From the NCBI RefSeq assembly GCF_017876575.1, contig NZ_JAGIOE010000001.1, forward strand, positions 930,001 through 994,000: 64,000 nucleotides of DNA, read 5' to 3'. The notes under the pieces are model-generated. The model saw nothing but the letters and a program-made list of their open reading frames with translations. It was not told where the DNA came from and searched no databases. The position numbers and the translations under genes were made by a program. Every line of letters starts with the position of its first letter. The first letter of the stretch is position 1. This stretch comes from Paeniglutamicibacter psychrophenolicus (GTDB lineage Bacteria; Actinomycetota; Actinomycetes; Actinomycetales; Micrococcaceae). Below, one piece after another: positions 25,567 through 33,815 of the stretch.

Positions 25567-27168
25567 CTACCGTGCCGTGGCCAGACGCAGCCAGAGCCAG
25601 AGCCTGGCTGAGGGATCGCGCAGATGGATGTCCAGATCGCGCTCGATCCGTTCGATTCTGTAGCGCACGGTGTTCTGGTGCACGTGAAGCATGGCCGCGG
25701 TTTCGCGAACGTTTCCCTCGGTATTCAGCAGGGTGAGCATGGTCTGCGCGTAGACCCCGCCGTTGTCGCGGTCGTGTTCGAGAAGTTTGGCCGCATCATC
25801 CCCGATATCCAGACCCTGTTCGCTCAGCAGCTCGCCCAGCCTGGCGATGCCCAGCTCGACACGGATCTCGTCGAAGGCTGCCGTTTGGCTGCCCGCGGGG
25901 GCCGCCCTAGATCCAACGGGGGAGAGCAGTGCGCCCATGGCCTCCATGGCCTGCCGGTAGCTGCGGCCGATCTCTGCCGTCGTTGCGGCGACGTTGCCGA
26001 GGCCTGCGCACACGTGGGGTTCGGGTCCGTGCGCCGAGACCTTGACCGTGTGTTCAGCGAAGTCCCGTACCGCTGCAGCCGAGTCACTGGCGACAAGGGC
26101 CACCACCGTTGGGCCGATCGGCGCCGTCTGCGCCCAGCCGAAGCGGACGCGGGCATTAGTGCGCACCAGGTGAAGCAAGCGCTGCTGTCCGCCGCCCAGG
26201 GACCGCGTTGCCTCGTCGGCCAGCCCGAAGGCAACGACGTGGTGCCGGCGTTCGGGCCGCAGGCCCAGCTGGGTTGCCGCGAGGTGGGCGTGGTTCTGGT
26301 CCTCAAAGAGCGTGCGCAGCAGATCGGTGCTTCGCTGCTCGCTGCCGGCAATGGTGCTGCGGGCATGTGACATGTGAAGCGCCACTAGGGGCTCCACTGA
26401 ATCGAGCAGGGCGCGGGTTGCCGGAGCGGTTTCAGGATCGGACTGGATGACCCACAGCGCGCCCAGCGCCTCGCCGCGGGCGTGGATGGCGACGGCCACT
26501 CGGCCGTACTTATCACCGCTTCCGGGGAGATAGGTCGCCGCGGCATTTCGGTAGAGCGTCTTGTAGCTCTCGTTGTGCTCGGGTGGCACTGGTTCCTGCA
26601 GCGAAAGCGTGGATTGGCGCCGCATTTCGTCGATGGGTTGCTCCGGCAGCGTCGAGTAGCCTAGAACGCGCCCCACATAGTCGACGAGGCTTACCGCTCC
26701 GCCGGCCAGGCTGGCCACCGCATTGGCCAGCCCAAACAGGTCTCCCATGGGGACACCGCTCGCGCTGGCGGCCGGTCGGCTTTCGGCCACCGAGCGGGCG
26801 ACGGCTGTGATGAGGGCCCAGTCGGCGTCGGGTCGAATGACAAGGACGGCGCACTCCTTCCCGGTCAGCTCGGCCAAGGACGGTTCGCGCGGATCGTGCG
26901 CCTTGACGATCACGGCCGCCGCTCCCGCGGCCGAAAGCTCGCGCACGCTGTCCGTAAAATCGGGCAGCCGCGGATCCAATCCGATGCCCAGCACCACGTG
27001 ATCGTTGATGGCCTGGCCGGGGAACCGGGGGTCGTGCAGGGTGGCTCCGCGCAGCATGCGGGCGAGGGCTTTGCCACTCCCCAGTGCTGTGACAAGGTCC
27101 GTTCCGAGTAATTCGGAACAGCGGGACACTGAGAACGGGGAATCCGGCGCTGCGTCTGGCATGGTCAT
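25567..27168 (-). CDS. PucR family transcriptional regulator
   Basis: 533 residues. The C-terminal PucR/CdaR-type HTH is clear: NVRETAAMLHVHQNTVRYRI, then ERIERDLDIHLRDPSARLWL (about 480-525). The middle (about 280-420) is the GGDEF-like CdaR region, and the N-terminal ~150 residues fit the purine-catabolism-type PucR sensor domain (LHDPRFPG..., VIVKAHDPREPSL). It is divergent from the alpha-hydroxy-acid oxidase/ABC operon and probably activates it. Start codons at 27168 and 27162 are both possible; no good Shine-Dalgarno sequence is visible on this strand. Confidence 0.9.
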   Translation of the reverse strand: MTMPDAAPDSPFSVSRCSELLGTDLVTALGSGKALARMLRGATLHDPRFPGQAINDHVVLGIGLDPRLPDFTDSVRELSAAGAAAVIVKAHDPREPSLAELTGKECAVLVIRPDADWALITAVARSVAESRPAASASGVPMGDLFGLANAVASLAGGAVSLVDYVGRVLGYSTLPEQPIDEMRRQSTLSLQEPVPPEHNESYKTLYRNAAATYLPGSGDKYGRVAVAIHARGEALGALWVIQSDPETAPATRALLDSVEPLVALHMSHARSTIAGSEQRSTDLLRTLFEDQNHAHLAATQLGLRPERRHHVVAFGLADEATRSLGGGQQRLLHLVRTNARVRFGWAQTAPIGPTVVALVASDSAAAVRDFAEHTVKVSAHGPEPHVCAGLGNVAATTAEIGRSYRQAMEAMGALLSPVGSRAAPAGSQTAAFDEIRVELGIARLGELLSEQGLDIGDDAAKLLEHDRDNGGVYAQTMLTLLNTEGNVRETAAMLHVHQNTVRYRIERIERDLDIHLRDPSARLWLWLRLATAR

Positions 27169-27189
27169 AGGAGGATTCTATAGCGTTTC

Positions 27190-27217
27190 CTCCATATCTC
27201 TGGTGAGTTCTCCATAT
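27190..27217. promoter_or_regulatory. direct repeat in the pucR/oxidase divergent promoter
   Basis: CTCCATAT occurs at 27190-27197 and again at 27210-27217, start points 20 bases apart (about two helical turns), between the two divergent genes. Placement suits an activator binding site for PucR; this is inference. Confidence 0.35.
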
Positions 27218-27278
27218 ATCGAGATGCCCGCTGCCGACAGACTAGTGAGGCACAACACCAACACAGCTAGGAAGTGGA

Positions 27279-28526
27279 ATGAAGCTCTCAGACTTATTCG
27301 GACTCGTACAAATGCCGCAACGTGCACGCACCGAACAAGAGCGTCTTCAGCGCAAGTACCTGACCATCGAGGACCTGCGCCAGGGTGCCAAACGGCATCT
27401 TCCTGGCAGCGTCTTCGACTACATCGATGGCGGCGGTGACGACGAAACCTCCTTGCGCCGCAACGAAGATTCCTACGGCGACTACTCATTCATTCCACGC
27501 TGGGGTAGTGTCAACTACCCGGACGTCAGCACGACCATTCTGGGAACCAAGAGCGAACTGCCACTGTTCCTTTCCCCGACCGGTGGCACTAGGCTGTTCC
27601 GTCCAGAAGGTGAACGCGCTGTCATCCGTGGCGCAGCCCGTGCCGGCGTCCCGTACGGCCTGGCCAGCCTGAGCAACACCACCATGGAAGACGTCGCCGC
27701 AGCGGCGCCTGAAGCCAGACGCTGGTTCAACATGAAGCCCAAGCCTGACCCCCGGGACACGCAGGCGCTGCTGGATCGGGTATCGGCCTCCGGCTACGAG
27801 GCCCTGCTGGTGAACATCGACGCGCGCACCATTGGTCACCGCGAACGCGACTACCGCAACGGGTTCACGGCCCCGCCGACCATCCGATTCGGCACGGTGC
27901 TCGAGGGCGTGGTGCGTCCCGCATGGTCCCTCGGTTTTCTCCTCAACGAGGCGGTGGCATTCCCCAACCTCACCGGTGACAGGCCCGAGGGCCCGATGAC
28001 CAGTACCCCGGAAATGTGGCGGAGCCTCATGGGCGGAGGATTCGTCCCGCTGGGTTGGGATGACCTGGCTGACCTGCGCGAACGCTGGGACGGGAAAATC
28101 GTCCTCAAGGGTTGCGTCAACGCGGACGACATTGTCCAGGCAGCCGACATCGGCTTTGACGCAGTGCAAATCAGTAACCATGGCGGGCGCCAGTTGGACC
28201 ACATGGCAAGCCCGCTGGACGTGCTGCCCGACATCGTGGACCGCGTCGCCGGCCGCATGGAGATCTATGTTGACGGCGGCATTCGCCGCGGCACTGACGT
28301 CGTCAAGGCACTCGCCCTCGGAGCGGACGCGGTGGCCATCGGCCGCCCCTACCTCTACGGCCTGGCCGCCGAGGGCGAGGCCGGCGTTGTGCACGCCATC
28401 GATCTGTTCCGCCAGGAAATCACCCGCACCCTCTGCCTACTCGGCTGCGACTCGATCGCCGAGGTGCGCGAGCGCGGAACCTCCTTGCTGAAGCACCGTG
28501 CCATGGCTCCCGCCCGCATTGGATAG
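27279..28526 (+). CDS. FMN-dependent alpha-hydroxy-acid oxidase/dehydrogenase, divergent active site
   Basis: 415 residues, glycolate-oxidase/L-lactate-dehydrogenase fold. Conserved active-site parts: VFDYIDGG (Tyr 24 of spinach glycolate oxidase), GHRERD (Arg 164), VLKGC (Lys 230), SNHGGRQLD (His 254, Arg 257; His at about 301 here) and DGGIRRGTDVVKALALGADA for the FMN phosphate. The usual FQLY strand, however, reads WFNMKPKPD, so Gln 127 becomes Asn and Tyr 129 becomes Lys, and Trp 108 appears to be Leu. It should oxidise a 2-hydroxy acid to a 2-keto acid, but with an unusual substrate pocket. It heads an operon with an amino-acid-type ABC importer. Confidence 0.87.
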   Translation: MKLSDLFGLVQMPQRARTEQERLQRKYLTIEDLRQGAKRHLPGSVFDYIDGGGDDETSLRRNEDSYGDYSFIPRWGSVNYPDVSTTILGTKSELPLFLSPTGGTRLFRPEGERAVIRGAARAGVPYGLASLSNTTMEDVAAAAPEARRWFNMKPKPDPRDTQALLDRVSASGYEALLVNIDARTIGHRERDYRNGFTAPPTIRFGTVLEGVVRPAWSLGFLLNEAVAFPNLTGDRPEGPMTSTPEMWRSLMGGGFVPLGWDDLADLRERWDGKIVLKGCVNADDIVQAADIGFDAVQISNHGGRQLDHMASPLDVLPDIVDRVAGRMEIYVDGGIRRGTDVVKALALGADAVAIGRPYLYGLAAEGEAGVVHAIDLFRQEITRTLCLLGCDSIAEVRERGTSLLKHRAMAPARIG

Positions 28527-28561
28527 TCCGAATCCCCACCCCGCCCAGGAAAGGCATCTTC

Positions 28562-29494
28562 ATGAGCATCTTTACCAAGCAATCACCTCGTCGCACGGCA
28601 CTCGCTGTCTCCGCGGCCGTAGCCGCGCTGGCCCTGACACTGTCCGGGTGCAGCACCACCGAGGCGGCGTCCACTACACCGTCGGCCGCCGTTGCGGACG
28701 GCCCGACGATGGCCGCCATTCCCGCCGCGGCGGCATTGGTCCCCGAGAGCATCCGAAGTTCCGGTGTCCTGCGCATTGCCATCCCCACTAATGAGCCCCC
28801 AACCCAGTACTACAAGGAGGGTACGGAAATCATGACGGGCATCAACCCGGATCTTTCCCGCCTGCTGGCAGGTGCACTGGATTTGAAGCCGGAGATCATG
28901 GTGAGCTCCTTCGACTCGATCATTCCGGGACTCAGCGCCGACCGCTTCGACATGACCATGTCGTCGATGGCCGTCAACGAGCAACGGCTCGCGGTGTTGG
29001 ATTTTGTAGACTACGTGAAGATGGGCACCGGGTTGGCCGTTCCGTCAGGCAACCCCGGCAAGGTGTCCCTGGATGACCTTTGCGGTAAGAAAGTCGCGGC
29101 ATTGAGCGGTTCCTACCAAGTCACCGCATATGTTCCGGAATTTGACGCGGCATGCGCGAAGGCAGGAAGGCCCGCATTGGTCGTCAAGCAATTCCAGGAC
29201 ACGCGGCAAGCAATTTCCTCCATCACCTCCGGACGCGATGACGCCGTCTTTGCCGATCTGCCGATCCTCGCCCACGCGACCAAGCAGACCTCCGGCATCG
29301 AAATCGCCGGCACCAAGAACGTTCTGCCAGTCGGCATCGGCATGCCCAAGGGCGGCCCGCTGACCCCGGCCGTGGCGGCGGCCATGAAGGAAATCGTCAA
29401 GTCCCCCGAATACAAGGCCGTCCTGGAAAACTACGGGATCGAGAAGAGCGCCGTTGAGGAAGCACGCGTCAACATTCCCCGGTCGGCGGGCTAG
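28562..29494 (+). CDS. ABC transporter substrate-binding lipoprotein (SBP family 3)
   Basis: 310 residues. Signal peptide with lipobox LTLSGCS (Cys about residue 30) makes it a lipoprotein. The body has the polar-amino-acid-binding pattern: SGVLRIAIPTNEPPTQYY, SFDSIIPGLSADRFDMTMSS, LDDLCGKKVAALSGS. A low-complexity Ala/Thr/Ser linker follows the lipobox. AGGAAAGG precedes the ATG. It feeds the permease and ATPase encoded immediately downstream. Confidence 0.92.
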   Translation: MSIFTKQSPRRTALAVSAAVAALALTLSGCSTTEAASTTPSAAVADGPTMAAIPAAAALVPESIRSSGVLRIAIPTNEPPTQYYKEGTEIMTGINPDLSRLLAGALDLKPEIMVSSFDSIIPGLSADRFDMTMSSMAVNEQRLAVLDFVDYVKMGTGLAVPSGNPGKVSLDDLCGKKVAALSGSYQVTAYVPEFDAACAKAGRPALVVKQFQDTRQAISSITSGRDDAVFADLPILAHATKQTSGIEIAGTKNVLPVGIGMPKGGPLTPAVAAAMKEIVKSPEYKAVLENYGIEKSAVEEARVNIPRSAG

Positions 29495-30448
29495 ATGACG
29501 GACCTGGCAACGGCGCAGTTCCCCGATCGGGCACGCCGGAAAACACCCGAAGCGATACTTTCCACACTCTCGAGCCTGGAGGTTCACCCGAGGTCTCGCC
29601 GCGGACGCATTGTGGCGGCAGTGGTTGCGCTGTTCGTCATGGTCGCCTGCGGCTGGGACGTGGCAACCAATGAACGATTCGGTTGGACGGTTGTCGCGCA
29701 ATACCTCTTTGCACCCGAAATTATTGCAGGGGCAAAACTCACGGTGCTGCTGACGGTCGTGGCGATGCTTGCTGGCACCGTGCTTGGAGTGGCGCTGGCT
29801 GTCATGCGGCTCTCGGAGAACCCGGTACTGTCCTTGCTGAGCCGCGGCTACATCTGGTTCTTCCGGGGAACGCCGCTGTTGATCCAGCTCATTTTTTGGT
29901 ACAACATCGCCGCACTGTATCCGGTCATTGCCCTCGGCGTTCCCTTCGGAGGGCCGAGCATTGCGCTCGGCTCGGCCAACGTTCTGGTCACCCCGTTGGG
30001 AGCCGCCCTGCTCGGGCTGGCGTTGAACGAGGCAGCCTACATGGCCGAAATAATCCGTGGGGGTATCTCCTCCGTGGACCCGGGACAGCTGGACGCCGGC
30101 AAGGCCATTGGCATGAAGGGCGGGTTGCTAATGCGCCGGGTCATTCTGCCCCAGGCCATGCGGGTGGTGCTGCCGCCCACAGGCAATCAGGTGATCTCCA
30201 TGCTCAAGGGCACCTCACTGGTATCCGTGCTGGCGATATCCGACCTGCTGTATTCGGCGCAGATCATCTATTCAGTGAACTACCAGACGATTCCGCTGCT
30301 GATCGTTGCCTGTCTCTGGTACCTGTTGATGACCACGGTGCTGAGTTTCTTCCAGGGCAAGATCGAGCGGCGCTACGGGCGGGGCTTCACGCCCCGCAAG
30401 CCACGCACAACCAAGAATGTTGCTGTGTCAGAGGGGATGGACGCATGA
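29495..30448 (+). CDS. amino-acid-type ABC transporter permease
   Basis: 317 residues starting on the base after the binding-protein stop. The HisM/GlnP signature is clear: [20 protein letters not shown] and [20 protein letters not shown], then [20 protein letters not shown]. An N-terminal cytoplasmic tail of about 40 residues precedes the first membrane segment. A single permease, so it probably works as a homodimer. The stop overlaps the ATPase start (ATGA). Confidence 0.93.
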   Translation: MTDLATAQFPDRARRKTPEAILSTLSSLEVHPRSRRGRIVAAVVALFVMVACGWDVATNERFGWTVVAQYLFAPEIIAGAKLTVLLTVVAMLAGTVLGVALAVMRLSENPVLSLLSRGYIWFFRGTPLLIQLIFWYNIAALYPVIALGVPFGGPSIALGSANVLVTPLGAALLGLALNEAAYMAEIIRGGISSVDPGQLDAGKAIGMKGGLLMRRVILPQAMRVVLPPTGNQVISMLKGTSLVSVLAISDLLYSAQIIYSVNYQTIPLLIVACLWYLLMTTVLSFFQGKIERRYGRGFTPRKPRTTKNVAVSEGMDA

Positions 30449-31209
30449 GTGCGTTGATGGTTGAGACCCGTTCGGTCCGAAAGGCCTATGGGAACAACGT
30501 TGTCCTGAAGGATATTTCCTTGCAGGTACCCGTGGGCTCGGTGACCTGCCTGATTGGGCCCTCGGGCTCGGGCAAGACCACATTGCTGCGCTGCATGAAC
30601 AGGTTGGAATCGATCGATGCGGGCATCGTCATCGTCGATGACGAGTTGGTGGGCGTCGAGGCCCGCCGCGGGAAGCTGATTGCGCAAAGCGAGAACGACG
30701 TTGCAGCGACTCGCCAGCAGTCCGGCATGGTCTTCCAGCGCTTCAATCTGTTTCCGCACCGCACGGTGCTCGAGAACATCATCGAGGGCCCGCTGTACGT
30801 CCAGAAGCGAAGCAAGCGCGAGGTCATTCCAGAGGCGCGCATCCTGCTGGAACGTGTGGGGCTTGCCGACAGGGAAGGCGCGTATCCGCAGGAGCTCTCC
30901 GGCGGGCAACAGCAACGCATTGCCATCGCCAGGGCGTTGGCCATGAAGCCCAAGCTGATCCTCTTTGACGAGCCGACCAGTGCGCTGGACCCCGAACTCG
31001 TGGGTGAGGTGCTCGCAGTCATGAAGGGCCTTGCCGCCGACGGCATGACCATGGTTGTCGTGACGCACGAACTGGGCTTCGCCCGCGAAGTCAGCGACCA
31101 AGTGGTGTTCATGGACGGTGGCGTGGTTGTCGAATCAGGACCGCCGGACGAGGTACTGCTGAATCCACAGCACGAACGGACCCGTGAATTCATCGGCCGC
31201 GTTCTGTAG
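30445..31209 (+). CDS. amino-acid-type ABC transporter ATP-binding protein
   Basis: 254 residues from the ATG at 30445, overlapping the permease stop by four bases; the same reading frame is open far upstream but that part is not coding. Walker [10 protein letters not shown] near residue 36, Q-loop [13 protein letters not shown], signature LSGGQQQR near 151, Walker [13 protein letters not shown], switch His in VVTHELGFA. GlnQ/HisP type. It completes the importer that sits behind the hydroxy-acid oxidase. Confidence 0.94.
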   Translation: MSALMVETRSVRKAYGNNVVLKDISLQVPVGSVTCLIGPSGSGKTTLLRCMNRLESIDAGIVIVDDELVGVEARRGKLIAQSENDVAATRQQSGMVFQRFNLFPHRTVLENIIEGPLYVQKRSKREVIPEARILLERVGLADREGAYPQELSGGQQQRIAIARALAMKPKLILFDEPTSALDPELVGEVLAVMKGLAADGMTMVVVTHELGFAREVSDQVVFMDGGVVVESGPPDEVLLNPQHERTREFIGRVL

Positions 31210-31371
31210 CGAGCGCGGGGCGGAAACGGAGTATAAATCAGGCGGGGTCCATCCCGATCGCCGGGGCTCACCGGCCAGGTCCCGGGCCTTTGAATGACGC
31301 TGCCAATTGCGGAACGAAATTTCTGGTTCACCTGCCTTTCGAAGTTCGGGCCCAAGTTTTAGGCTTGGACC

Positions 31372-32853
31372 ATGCCGCAGGACGACCCGTCACCTGCCAA
31401 CACCGGAACCACCGAAGCGGAATCCACCGGTGTAGCGACGCCTCCGAAATCGGGGCACCGCACGTTCCTGCATGTGCTGGTCAATACGGCCCTGGCCAAC
31501 GTGGTCACCAGCTTCCTCTGGTTTGCGCTGACCTTCTGGGTGTACTTGGAGACCCGATCGGTGCTGGCCACCGGGCTCATTGGCGGGACCTACATGCTGC
31601 TGGTCGCGTTCTTTGGCTTGTTCTTCGGGGTGCTGGTGGATCGCTACCGCAAGCACGCGGTGATGGTGGGCTCCACGCTGTTCACGGTGGCCTGCTTTGC
31701 GTTGGCGGGAACGATGTTCCTGCTGGTTCCCGAGTCCGAGATGCTGAGCCTGTCCGGGATCTGGTTCTGGCTCTTTGCCCTGGTGGTGCTCATCGGTGCG
31801 GTGGTCGAGCAGCTGCGCAACATTGCCTTGTCCACCACCGTGACCCTGCTGGTGCCGGCGGAGCGCCGGGCCAATGCCAACGGGCTGGTGGGCACCGTGC
31901 AGGGGCTCGCCTTCATGATCACCAGTGTCTTCAGCGGCCTGGCCGTCGGGTTCCTGGGCATGGGCGGGACGATCGTCATTGCGCTGGTGGCCTGCCTCGT
32001 GGTGCTGGTGCACCTGATGTTCCTGCGCATCCCGGAGCCGAAGGTCGTGCGGGCCGCCGAACGCGAGAGCTTTGCCGAGCTGCGTGCCGGGATCTCCGCG
32101 GTCCGGGCGACCCAGGGCCTCTTTGCCCTGATCCTGTTCACGACCTTCAACAACCTCACCGGCGGGGTGTTCATGGCGCTCATGGACCCCTATGGCCTGA
32201 CGATCTTCCCGGTGGAGATCTGGGGCGTGGTGCTCGGGGTGACCGCCACCGGCTTCCTGGTCGGCGGCGGACTGGTGGCCAAGTTCGGCCTGGGCAAGAA
32301 CCCGATCCGCACCATGCTGATCCTTGTCGCCTGCACCGGGGTCCTGGGTGCAACGTTCACGATCCGCGAATGGTGGTGGCTGTACGCCGTGGGAATCTGG
32401 ATCTACATGATGCTGATCCCCGCCGTGGAGGCAGCGGAGCAGACGGTGATCCAGAAGGTGGTGCCCTACGCGGTCCAGGGCAGGGTCTTTGGATTCGCCA
32501 TGACCTTCGAGGCCGCCGCCGCACCGATCACCGCCTTCATGATCGCGCCGCTGGCCGAGTTCTGGATCATCCCCTACATGAACTCCCAACCCGGGAAACA
32601 GAGTTGGGGCTGGCTGCTGGGGGAGGGGAACGCCCGAGGGATCGCGCTGGTGTTCCTGGTGTCCGGGATCGCCTCGATCGTTCTGGGGCTTGCCGCCCTG
32701 GCCACGCGGTCGTATCGGCGACTTTCGGTTGCCTACGCCACGGCGCCCGAGAGCGGGCCTGAGGGGGCCGAAGATCCGAATCCGGCTGCAAGCCGACCCG
32801 TTGGCGGCCAGGGTGCCGAGCCGTTGGAATCGGGCGCAAACGGCACCGACTGA
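31372..32853 (+). CDS. MFS transporter, probable drug/solute efflux
   Basis: 493 residues with about twelve membrane segments, an acidic Ser/Thr-rich N-terminal tail and a ~50-residue Gly/Ala-rich C-terminal tail. The first loop has FGVLVDRYRKHAVMVGSTLF, the motif A-like region of MFS efflux proteins. The general layout resembles MefA-like or EntS-like permeases. Substrate unknown. The next gene, a TetR regulator, converges on it but appears to belong to the following module. Confidence 0.82.
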   Translation: MPQDDPSPANTGTTEAESTGVATPPKSGHRTFLHVLVNTALANVVTSFLWFALTFWVYLETRSVLATGLIGGTYMLLVAFFGLFFGVLVDRYRKHAVMVGSTLFTVACFALAGTMFLLVPESEMLSLSGIWFWLFALVVLIGAVVEQLRNIALSTTVTLLVPAERRANANGLVGTVQGLAFMITSVFSGLAVGFLGMGGTIVIALVACLVVLVHLMFLRIPEPKVVRAAERESFAELRAGISAVRATQGLFALILFTTFNNLTGGVFMALMDPYGLTIFPVEIWGVVLGVTATGFLVGGGLVAKFGLGKNPIRTMLILVACTGVLGATFTIREWWWLYAVGIWIYMMLIPAVEAAEQTVIQKVVPYAVQGRVFGFAMTFEAAAAPITAFMIAPLAEFWIIPYMNSQPGKQSWGWLLGEGNARGIALVFLVSGIASIVLGLAALATRSYRRLSVAYATAPESGPEGAEDPNPAASRPVGGQGAEPLESGANGTD

Positions 32854-32935
32854 CAGGGCCGGGCCGGGTGTTAGCAAGATTCCCCGGCGAAATGCGCCGG
32901 TGCCCCGGCCTTGCCCGGAGTCCAGGAAGCGGGAC

Positions 32936-33604
32936 TCAGGCCTCCGACTTCACCTTGGCGGCACCGATGATCTGCCGCACGCCGGCCAGGAAGATCTCCC
33001 GGTGGTCGAGGGCCAGGATCTCCTCGCGTAGAGCAGCCGTCAAGGGATGGCGAGACGAATCTGCCAGCAGTGGGCCGGCAAACCATTCGTGCGATTCGGG
33101 GTCTGCGGATTCGGCTTGGTCGCGTGCCAGCCCCGCGGCCCCGGCCAGCACGTAGGCGCCGAAGATCGCATACTGCTCGGCCAGTGCCTTGCCCTCCAAC
33201 CCGGCCTCGGAGAAGCAGGCGAGCATCAGCTCGATGCTGTCCAGTTCACCCTGGCCGCTGGTGGTCAGCGAGGTCGCGGTGACGGCAATGGCCGGGTATT
33301 CCAGGAAGGTGTCGAGTGTGGCCTCGGCGAAATCGATCAGGCAATCCTCCCACGACGAGACCGGGGTTTTGAGCCTGGTGCGGGCTATCTTGAAGACGCG
33401 ATCCAGGAGCTCCTCCATGAGGCTTTCCTTCTTGAGGAAGTGCCGGTAGATCGCCGTGGGATCCACGCCCAGCTCGTTGCCCAGTTCCCTGTAGGTCAAC
33501 GAGAGCGTGTGCGGCCTCGACGCCAGGCGCAGGGCGGCCTCGACGAAGACCTCACGATCCAAAGTGACCTTGACGGCCTTGCCGGTGGTCGGCTTTGATG
33601 CCAC
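32936..33604 (-). CDS. TetR family regulator, copy 1 of a duplicated module
   Basis: 222 residues. The HTH (residues 15-60) reads LDREVFVEAALRLASRP... then LTYRELGNELGVDPTAIYRH, FLKKESLMEELLDRVF. The second TetR at 36720-37442 has the same recognition core VDPTAIYRHF and is similar along the whole length (for example FLEYPAIAVTATSLTT and AEQYAI in both). It is divergent from a binding-protein gene, and 79 bases from its start lies the operator TGTCAA-N5-TTGACA, present in the same place in the second module. Both proteins probably recognise this site. Confidence 0.9.
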   Translation of the reverse strand: MASKPTTGKAVKVTLDREVFVEAALRLASRPHTLSLTYRELGNELGVDPTAIYRHFLKKESLMEELLDRVFKIARTRLKTPVSSWEDCLIDFAEATLDTFLEYPAIAVTATSLTTSGQGELDSIELMLACFSEAGLEGKALAEQYAIFGAYVLAGAAGLARDQAESADPESHEWFAGPLLADSSRHPLTAALREEILALDHREIFLAGVRQIIGAAKVKSEA

Positions 33605-33683
33605 GCCACCCTCCTTCCCCTCCCGCGCTCGGCGGGGTCTCGTTGTGCTCCAGCCATCCTACAGTCGTCCGTGACAACGGATA

Positions 33684-33723
33684 TGTCAACGCCATTGACA
33701 GGTGCATTTACTGCCCTTAGTGT
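33684..33723 (+). promoter_or_regulatory. promoter with TetR-type operator over the -35 box, copy 1
   Basis: TGTCAACGCCATTGACA (33684-33700) is a perfect TGTCAA-N5-TTGACA dyad whose right arm TTGACA is also a consensus -35 box. Exactly 17 bases later is TAGTGT (33718-33723), a TANNNT-type -10. The same arrangement recurs at 37524-37563. A bound repressor would block the polymerase. Confidence 0.75.
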
Positions 33724-33815
33724 CGTAGCTAACACTCGAGGGGCGATCGTCGCAGGGCCGGAACGCGGCTGGGCTATCGGCACCCGAACAGTTCCACCCG
33801 AACAAGGAGTCCGAG

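Noticed and set aside
29683-30444. Upstream extension of the amino-acid ABC ATPase
   Set aside because: Overlaps the permease gene out of frame; the true start is the ATG at 30445 in an ATGA overlap.
32884-32900. Small GC-rich hairpin CCGGCG-N5-CGCCGG between the MFS and tetR genes
   Set aside because: Six-base arms in GC-rich DNA are expected by chance; not strong enough to call a terminator.
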